Assembly: GCA_934565425.1 (NCBI GenBank)
Contig: CAKTHW010000063.1
Location: 1 to 8,837 of the forward strand
Direction of reading: 5' to 3'
DNA from: an uncultured Oscillospiraceae bacterium
Lineage (GTDB): Bacteria > Bacillota > Clostridia > Oscillospirales > Oscillospiraceae
Length of the DNA stretch: 8,837 bases
The translations under genes were made by a program, and so were the position numbers. Below, piece after piece: positions 4,410 to 8,837 of the stretch (positions within the stretch are counted from its first letter, which is position 1; every line of letters begins with the position of its first letter). The notes under the pieces are model-generated. The model did not search any database and was not told the DNA's origin. It saw nothing but the letters and a program-made list of their open reading frames with translations.

Positions 4410-6425
4410 ATGAGATTACAGCGTTTGTTCCAACCCTTCCAGATCAACCAGATGACCGTAAAAAACCGCCTGGCCATGACCGCCATGCACCTGCTCTACA
4501 CCGAGGACGGCAGCGTGAACCAGCGGACGAAGGACTTCTACCTGGCGCGCGCCAAGGGCGGCGTGGGCATGATCATCGCCGGCGGCGCGGCAGCCGACCC
4601 CTACATCGGCTACTCCCATATGCTCCGGATGGATGACGACCGGTTCATCCCCGGTTGGCGGGACCTGGCGGACGCTGTCCACGCCTATGACTGCAAGCTC
4701 TGCGTCCAGTTCCTCACCCCCGGCCGCTACGGCCGCAAGGAGTGGGTGGAGGGGGACGACAACCTCCTCTCCGCCTCCGACGTCTTCGCCCGGATGACCG
4801 GCACCACCCCTCGTCCCATGACCCTGGAGGACATCAAATTGGTGCAGCAGCGCTACGCTGCTGCCGCTCTCCGGTGCAAACAGGCCGGGGTGGATGGCGT
4901 GGAGATCACCGCCGGTTCCGGCTACCTCATCTGCCAGTTCCTCTCCCCGGTGACCAACCTGCGGACGGACGAGTACGGCGGTAGCTTTGAAAACCGCTGT
5001 CGCTTCGGCGTGGAGCTGATCCAGGCGGTGCGGGACGCCGTGGGGCCGGATTACCCGGTGATGGTGCGCGTGGCCGGCAACGACTTCGTCAAGGGCGGCT
5101 GTACCAACGAGGATTGCGTGGCCTTCTGCAAGAAGCTGGAACAGGTGGGGGTAGACCTGCTGGACGTCACCGGCGGGTGGCACGAGACCGTCATCCCTCA
5201 GCTCCCCGGCGAAGTCCCCCGCGGCGGGTTCGTGTACCTGGCTCAGGCGGTGAAGGACGCCGTGTCCATCCCCGTCCTGTCCGCCAACCGCCACAACGAC
5301 CCGGTGGAGGCGGAGACCATCCTGGCGCTGGAGCAGTGCGACATGGTGGGCGTCTGCCGCACCCTGGTGGCTGACCCGGATTGGCCCAATAAGGCTGCCG
5401 CCGGCGCTTTTGACGAAATCCGCCGCTGTGTGGCCTGCAACCAGGGATGCCTGGCCCACGTGTTCAACAACGAACCTTTGGAGTGCCTCCTGAACAGCTT
5501 CGCCGGACGGGTAGGGCAGGAGGACACCACTCCGGCAGCCCAGCCCAAACGCCTGCTGGTGCTGGGCGGCGGCGCAGCTGGGTGCCAGTTCGCCTACCGT
5601 GCCGCCATGCGTGGCCACACCGTCACCCTGTGGGAGAAGACCGACCACATCGGCGGCCAGCTGGAGCTGGTGGCCGCGCCTCCCGGTAAGAAGGAGTTCG
5701 GCAACCTGCCCCTGTTCTATGAGGCCATGCTGAACAAATACGGCGTCCGAGTGGAGTTGAACCACGAGGCCACCGTGGCAGAAATCCAGTCCGCCGGGTT
5801 TGACGCTGTCATCGTGGCCACCGGCTCCACCCCCAAGCAGTGGGACGTGGACAGTGACATCCCTGTGTACCAGGCGGCGGATATTTTGGCCAAGAACGCC
5901 ATCGCAGGCCGCAACGTAGTGGTCATCGGCGGCGGCACCGTGGGCTGTGAGACCGCAGCCTACCTGGCCGAGGAAGGCTCTCTGTCGCCGGAAAAGCTGT
6001 TCTTTATGATGACTCAGCGGGCGGAGTCTCCGGAGAAAATTAACGAGCTCCTGAACACCTCCCGCCGGAACGTGACTTTGGTGGCCCGGAACAAGATCGC
6101 CGCCGACTTCGATTTCGGCTGTGCCTGGCCCCTGCTGAAGGACCTGCGCCGCTTGGGCGTCACCCAGTATGCCAGGACAAAGGTGCTGGAGGTCAAGGAC
6201 GGGGCAGTGGTGGTGTCCACCCACGACAAGAAGACGGACACCGACACCGTCCACCACATCCCCTGCGACACCATCATCACCGCGGTGGGTTCTGCGCCCA
6301 ACGACAGCCTGTACCAGGCGTTGCAGGGCGGCAGTGTGCCGGTGTACCAGATCGGGGACGCGGAGCGCGTTGGGAAGCTGACCGGTGCCATTCGGGCGGC
6401 GGATGATCTGGCGATGCGGATTTGA
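4410..6425 (+). CDS. FadH-type NAD(P)H:flavin ene-reductase (FMN, 4Fe-4S, FAD), 2,4-dienoyl-CoA reductase family
   Basis: 671 residues, the normal length for this three-cofactor family. Residues 1-330 are an Old Yellow Enzyme-type FMN TIM barrel (LFQPFQINQMTVKNRL, QFLSPVTNLRTDEYGGSFENR). The Fe-S ligands are C340, C343, C347 and C359 in a C-x2-C-x3-C-x11-C pattern, the spacing found in E. coli FadH. The rest is an FAD/NAD(P) module with two nucleotide-binding motifs (LGGGAAG at 385-391 and IGGGTVG at 506-512) and a closing FAD motif near QIGDA (647-651). The barrel has ITAGSGY with Tyr172 and TGGWHE with His258, matching the proton-relay Tyr and His of FadH, and lacks the HxxH pair common in other ene-reductases. 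It would reduce an activated C=C bond of an enoyl or dienoyl substrate with NAD(P)H in the cytoplasm. The substrate cannot be read from sequence; related clostridial enzymes act on enoates, cinnamates or steroid enones. A weak GAGAGAGGG site precedes the ATG. The Fe-S centre should be oxygen-sensitive, which fits the neighbouring regulator. Confidence 0.9.
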   Translation: MRLQRLFQPFQINQMTVKNRLAMTAMHLLYTEDGSVNQRTKDFYLARAKGGVGMIIAGGAAADPYIGYSHMLRMDDDRFIPGWRDLADAVHAYDCKLCVQFLTPGRYGRKEWVEGDDNLLSASDVFARMTGTTPRPMTLEDIKLVQQRYAAAALRCKQAGVDGVEITAGSGYLICQFLSPVTNLRTDEYGGSFENRCRFGVELIQAVRDAVGPDYPVMVRVAGNDFVKGGCTNEDCVAFCKKLEQVGVDLLDVTGGWHETVIPQLPGEVPRGGFVYLAQAVKDAVSIPVLSANRHNDPVEAETILALEQCDMVGVCRTLVADPDWPNKAAAGAFDEIRRCVACNQGCLAHVFNNEPLECLLNSFAGRVGQEDTTPAAQPKRLLVLGGGAAGCQFAYRAAMRGHTVTLWEKTDHIGGQLELVAAPPGKKEFGNLPLFYEAMLNKYGVRVELNHEATVAEIQSAGFDAVIVATGSTPKQWDVDSDIPVYQAADILAKNAIAGRNVVVIGGGTVGCETAAYLAEEGSLSPEKLFFMMTQRAESPEKINELLNTSRRNVTLVARNKIAADFDFGCAWPLLKDLRRLGVTQYARTKVLEVKDGAVVVSTHDKKTDTDTVHHIPCDTIITAVGSAPNDSLYQALQGGSVPVYQIGDAERVGKLTGAIRAADDLAMRI

Positions 6426-6443
6426 GGATTCATACAGCATAGT

Positions 6444-6481
6444 AAAAGGGCGAACCCCTGGCGAGGGTTCGCCCTCTTTTT
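6444..6481 (+). terminator. Strong intrinsic terminator after the FadH-like gene
   Basis: A perfect 10-bp stem GGGCGAACCC (6448-6457) / GGGTTCGCCC (6465-6474) with a 7-nt loop is followed by TCTTTTT (6475-6481). It is preceded by AAAA, so it may also stop transcription arriving on the minus strand. It begins 18 bp after the stop codon. Confidence 0.92.
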
Positions 6482-6495
6482 GGCTACGCCAAAAA
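6477..6495. repeat. Palindrome 2 of the convergent junction
   Basis: TTTTTGGC-TAC-GCCAAAAA: perfect 8-bp arms with a 3-nt loop, sharing its left T-run with the preceding terminator. With the terminator it could form alternative structures. Function unknown; it may belong to a dispersed intergenic repeat. Confidence 0.7.
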
Positions 6496-6532
6496 TTCAC
6501 CCACTCCTGCGCTTTTTTAGGCATGGGGTATT

Positions 6533-6552
6533 TCGGCATCTGCGGATGCCGA
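6533..6552. repeat. Palindrome 3 of the convergent junction
   Basis: TCGGCATC-TGCG-GATGCCGA: perfect 8-bp arms with a 4-nt loop, abutting the next palindrome without a gap. Such back-to-back hairpins resemble REP-like elements. Confidence 0.7.
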
Positions 6553-6571
6553 CCAGGGGCCTTGCCCCTGG
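6553..6571. repeat. Palindrome 4 of the convergent junction
   Basis: CCAGGGGC-CTT-GCCCCTGG: perfect 8-bp GC-rich arms with a 3-nt loop. The CAGGGGC...GCCCCTGG core followed by ACCC resembles intergenic repeats I know from GC-rich clostridial genomes; copy number cannot be tested here. Confidence 0.7.
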
Positions 6572-6580
6572 ACCCTAGTC

Positions 6581-6594
6581 GCTTTTGAAAAAGC
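6581..6594. repeat. Palindrome 5 of the convergent junction
   Basis: GCTTTT-GA-AAAAGC: short AT-rich palindrome between the GC-rich hairpin 4 and the longer inverted repeat at 6598-6634. On the minus strand it supplies the TTTTT run that follows that inverted repeat. Confidence 0.5.
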
Positions 6595-6634
6595 TCCGCA
6601 AAACTTTAAGCGCGCTGCGCGGCTTGAATTTTGC
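6588..6634 (-). terminator. Long inverted repeat, probable terminator for the minus-strand genes
   Basis: Arms 6598-6614 and 6618-6634 are nearly perfect inverted repeats (about 17 nt each, GCAAAA...AAG-CGCG against CGCG-GCTT...TTTTGC, with small bulges) around a CTG loop. Read on the minus strand, the stem begins 12 bp after the stop codon of the cysteine-rich gene and is followed by GGAGC and TTTTT (6592-6588). The T-run is slightly displaced from the stem, so the terminator call is moderate. Confidence 0.55.
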
Positions 6635-6646
6635 TAGGTCAGCGCA

Positions 6647-7477
6647 TTACGTCTGCGGAAAGCGTTCCAAGCTCGACAGGCCATCCGCGCTATTGGGCGG
6701 AAAGAAGTCGCCGATGGGGAAGTCCACCTGCTGGAACACGTCGCAGGGCGCCTTGTCGCAGGGCTCGTAGCTGCACTCCTTGCCCGGCATACAGTAGTCG
6801 TACATGGGGATGAGCAGCTGGGCGTCCCGCTCCATGTACAAGATGGAGAACTGCCCCAGGGAGCAGTAGATGCGCTTGGCGGAGTTATCCGAGAAGTTGA
6901 TCTCCCCATCAAAGGCGTTCAGGATGGCGGTAGGGATGTCGGACACCGGCAGGTCACAGCAATTAGGCTGGGCGCAGCAGTCCACCAGGCGCAGAGAGAG
7001 GATGAGGGGATCGACGGCCTCGCATACGGCAGTGGGCAGAGACTCCGGCTCCGGCAGCGTATGCTCCAGCTGCTGACAGGCGCAGTCGCTGGTGAAGCGC
7101 TTGGCGCGGCCTTCGCTGCCAAAGAGCATGGAACGCTTGTCGAAAATGGCAAGGCCGGTGACCAGGGCGCTGCGGGCGCAGCCCACAGTGGCTTCGGCGG
7201 TGACCTTGTAGAAGAACCGCAGGTCTACCGAGTAGTACCCACGTCCCAATCCCACCGGCTGGACGTCCATGTAAACGTGCAGCAGCTCCGCGCGCCCTGC
7301 GCGGAGGGACATGGCGCTGTCGATGGTGGATTGGCTGGACAGGAGGGGGTAGAGCCGCAGATCCTCCACGCAGTCCTTTGCCTGGCAGGAGTCGTAGATC
7401 TTCTTGGTATGGATACAGGTGGATTCGCGGATCTCATTTTGGGTCGCAGGGGTGGCAGCCGGGTTATTATCGGGCAT
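6647..7477 (-). CDS. Cysteine-rich conserved hypothetical protein
   Basis: 276 residues. The start ATG (7475-7477) lies 6 nt after a perfect AAGGAGGT. I cannot assign a named family. Visible features: 16 cysteines (5.8%), several paired or closely spaced (C132/C134, C167/C168, C173/C174, C229-C235-C240-C245), and a conserved-looking N-terminal block IHTKKIYDSCQAKDCVEDLRLYP at 22-44. The middle part has strand-like segments (YYSVDLRFFYKVTAEA). There is no signal peptide and no membrane helix, so it is cytoplasmic, or placed on a structure assembled from the cytoplasm such as the spore. Metal binding through the CC and CxC pairs, or disulfide cross-linking in a coat layer, would both fit; neither can be shown from sequence. 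It lies downstream of the DHHW gene in the same direction and its ribosome binding site lies inside an inverted repeat, suggesting regulated translation. It ends at the hairpin cluster. Confidence 0.8.
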   Translation of the reverse strand: MPDNNPAATPATQNEIRESTCIHTKKIYDSCQAKDCVEDLRLYPLLSSQSTIDSAMSLRAGRAELLHVYMDVQPVGLGRGYYSVDLRFFYKVTAEATVGCARSALVTGLAIFDKRSMLFGSEGRAKRFTSDCACQQLEHTLPEPESLPTAVCEAVDPLILSLRLVDCCAQPNCCDLPVSDIPTAILNAFDGEINFSDNSAKRIYCSLGQFSILYMERDAQLLIPMYDYCMPGKECSYEPCDKAPCDVFQQVDFPIGDFFPPNSADGLSSLERFPQT

Positions 7478-7484
7478 AAAAATA

Positions 7485-7539
7485 CCTCCTTCATAGGTCT
7501 AAGCGGTACGCACCGCTTTATGACATTCTATGAAGGAGG
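7485..7539 (-). promoter_or_regulatory. Inverted repeat able to hide the ribosome binding site of the cysteine-rich gene
   Basis: On the + strand the arms are CCTCCTTCATAG (7485-7496) and CTATGAAGGAGG (7528-7539), a perfect 12-bp match. Between them is a second perfect hairpin, AAGCGGT (7501-7507) / ACCGCTT (7512-7518), with a 4-nt loop. In a minus-strand transcript coming from the DHHW gene, the AAGGAGG that serves the gene starting at 7477 would be base-paired with CCTCCTT. The stem is followed by TATTTTTA, so it could alternatively act as an attenuator or terminator. The structure is certain; its role is inferred. Confidence 0.65.
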
Positions 7540-7551
7540 CAAGGATGGGTG

Positions 7552-8837
7552 TCAGCCCACAAAGTCGGACATCAGCTTCACGGCGCTTTCGTTGCGGACA
7601 GCGCTGACGTTGTTGACAAAGAGGACGTCATCAATCTTGTATTTGTCCACCATCTGGGTCAGAGAACGCTTATCTACATTCTTGATGTAGCGATAGTCCA
7701 CGATGTAGACATTCTCGTAGTTCTCCACCAGGAAGGGGGCAAAGGCGTTGCCGAAGGACTCCTTGATGAGCATGACGGATTTGCCATTCTTCACCTTGGG
7801 ATTCTTGACCACACTGAAGGGGTTGTCACCGCCGATGAAGGTGGAATACTTGGCGGTGGAGTTCCAGGTGCTCACGTCGGTGATGATATTCCAATCCATC
7901 TTGGAGCCGTCCATATTGGTGATGGAGATGTCGTTGGTGGAGGGGGGAATATAGGCGACGATCTTGTCCGGATGATTCTTCAGGGCGCTGGACTTGGTGT
8001 CCCGGTAGAAGGAGCCGTGGAAGTTCTTGTAGGTCACCTTCTTAAAGCTGTCCAGAGAAGCCGCTGTCTGACCGGAGGCTTCGCAGAAGCGTTCATAAGC
8101 GTGATAAGCGCCCAGAGCCGTCCAATGGTGGTCGGTGCGGAAGTAGACATACTCGCCATCGGCATTGTGCTTGATGAGGGTGTCCAGCACCTTAATGGAA
8201 TGAACTCCATCGCCCATGCTGCCAAAGATATACTCGATGGCCTTCTCTTGGCTGGAGGTGTTCAAGCCTTTCCGGACGGAGTCGGGCACGCACACATCCA
8301 TGCTGGTGGGTACGATCAGGTCATACAAGTTGGCTTTGCCTTTGAGTTTTTTGGCAGCCTTGTTCATCATCTTGATATAGCTGTTGGCGGCCTTCTGATC
8401 GAAATTGAAGTATTCATAGGCTGCGTCATCAATGACCAATACGGCGCCCAGGGTTTCGGATTTGGCGTTCTTATCCAACTCTGGGATCGTGGCGTCACTG
8501 TCGTCATCCTTGGGCTTGGTCTGATTGCTGTCAGCAGGTGTGGAAGCGCTGGCATCGCCGGAGGAAGAAGCGCCGCCGGAGGAGGATGCATCACCAGAGG
8601 CGTCAGCGGAGCTGTCGCTGTCATCCGGCGTCATGGGGGCATCGGGAATGTCATCCCCCTGCTTCACATCGCCCACCACCTGGGAGGTTTTGACGCCGTA
8701 CAGGCCGGTGACGCCTGTCTCCAGCTTCAAAAACTGCTCCCGGAAGGGGAAGGTGTCGGCAAACCAGGTGTTGACCCCCTCGAAGAACTCCCCGTTGCTG
8801 ATGGTGGCCAGGGTGGGGGTGGGGAACTTGGTCAGGT
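7552..8837 (-). CDS. DHHW-family (AlgX/AlgJ-like SGNH) polysaccharide O-acetylation protein, N-terminus outside window
   Basis: 428 residues are visible and the frame stays open to the window edge; a TTG at 8730 is internal and not a start. The visible part begins with FFEGVNTWFADTFPFREQF, the usual opening of the extracellular domain, so only a signal or membrane segment should be missing. The family signature DHHW is at 8122-8133 (YFRTDHHWTALGAY), and the serine motif KESFGNAFAPFL has its Ser codon at 7756-7758. In AlgX/AlgJ relatives the Asp-His pair and the Ser form the SGNH-like catalytic triad. These proteins act outside the membrane and accept acetyl groups from an MBOAT acyltransferase, modifying an exopolysaccharide or wall polymer; an MBOAT gene would be expected upstream, beyond 8837. 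A Ser/Asp/Ala/Gly-rich disordered stretch (8491-8625) interrupts the N-terminal part. It is followed 74 bp later by the cysteine-rich gene. Confidence 0.88.
   Translation of the reverse strand, partial: LTKFPTPTLATISNGEFFEGVNTWFADTFPFREQFLKLETGVTGLYGVKTSQVVGDVKQGDDIPDAPMTPDDSDSSADASGDASSSGGASSSGDASASTPADSNQTKPKDDDSDATIPELDKNAKSETLGAVLVIDDAAYEYFNFDQKAANSYIKMMNKAAKKLKGKANLYDLIVPTSMDVCVPDSVRKGLNTSSQEKAIEYIFGSMGDGVHSIKVLDTLIKHNADGEYVYFRTDHHWTALGAYHAYERFCEASGQTAASLDSFKKVTYKNFHGSFYRDTKSSALKNHPDKIVAYIPPSTNDISITNMDGSKMDWNIITDVSTWNSTAKYSTFIGGDNPFSVVKNPKVKNGKSVMLIKESFGNAFAPFLVENYENVYIVDYRYIKNVDKRSLTQMVDKYKIDDVLFVNNVSAVRNESAVKLMSDFVG

Noticed and set aside
4410..6425. Calling the flavoenzyme a bile-acid BaiCD/BaiH or a cinnamate (FldZ-type) reductase
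   Set aside because: The active-site block ITAGSGY resembles FadH, not the HAAH-type block of BaiCD, and no bai or fld genes are nearby; substrate left open.
4416..6539. Very long open frame on the minus strand (707 codons) opposite the FadH-like gene
   Set aside because: It is antisense to a gene with full cofactor motifs, its translation is rich in His/Val/Gly with no recognisable domain, and long antisense frames are expected in GC-rich coding DNA.
6477..6634. CRISPR array or riboswitch in the hairpin-rich junction
   Set aside because: The palindromes differ from one another and are not spaced as identical direct repeats; they lie at the 3' ends of convergent genes, not in a leader.
7485..7539. 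Small insertion element with 12-bp terminal inverted repeats
   Set aside because: No target-site duplication is visible at the borders (A before, C after) and one arm doubles as a working ribosome binding site, so a regulatory hairpin explains it better.
7510..7560. Standard sigma-A promoter for the cysteine-rich gene (CTGACA at 7554-7549 on the minus strand)
   Set aside because: No acceptable -10 box occurs 16-18 bp downstream (CATAGA or ATAGAA only); a weak extended -10 remains but is not enough for a feature.
7552..8730. TTG (minus strand, 8728-8730) as start of the DHHW gene
   Set aside because: The 35 codons upstream encode conserved family sequence (WFADTFPFREQF), so the gene continues past the window edge.

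Overview
The window reads as a GC-rich chromosomal segment of an anaerobic gut-type Clostridium-class bacterium, most likely Oscillospiraceae (Flavonifractor/Oscillibacter-like). This is an inference from strong AAGGAGG ribosome binding sites, a sortase with Cna-B surface proteins, SipW-type secretion, a desulfoferrodoxin domain, and hairpin-rich intergenic repeats. It holds eight protein genes, two of them cut by the window edges. No tRNA, rRNA, CRISPR array, transposase or phage gene was seen.

Left part (1-3657, + strand): a tightly packed cell-surface operon. In order it encodes the C-terminal part of a large secreted repeat/adhesin protein (1-1194), a protein with a SipW-type (TasA/camelysin-like) signal segment (1211-1813), a two-Cna-B-domain protein with a variant LIQTG sorting signal and membrane anchor (1826-3058), and a small class D-like sortase (3051-3620) overlapping the preceding gene by 8 bp. 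A clear intrinsic terminator closes it. The set suggests a surface fibre whose wall anchor is attached by the dedicated sortase. The SipW-like peptidase and the start of the adhesin would lie upstream of the window.

Middle part (3658-6481, + strand): a regulator gene (3735-4340) with its own promoter and a nearby palindrome that could be an operator. It encodes an unusual fusion of an XRE-type helix-turn-helix to a complete two-centre desulfoferrodoxin (superoxide reductase-like) module. It is followed by a large FadH-type flavin/iron-sulfur ene-reductase (4410-6425). A good sigma-A-type promoter for that gene overlaps the regulator's stop codon, and a strong hairpin terminator ends it. A redox- or iron-responsive link between the two is plausible but inferred.

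Right part (6482-8837): a 3'-to-3' convergent junction packed with consecutive small palindromes, then two minus-strand genes. Transcription runs from a DHHW-family O-acetylation protein (7552 to beyond 8837, N-terminus cut off) to a cysteine-rich protein of unknown function (6647-7477). The 74 bp between them hold a perfect 12-bp inverted repeat, one arm of which contains the ribosome binding site of the cysteine-rich gene. It could be a translational switch or attenuator.
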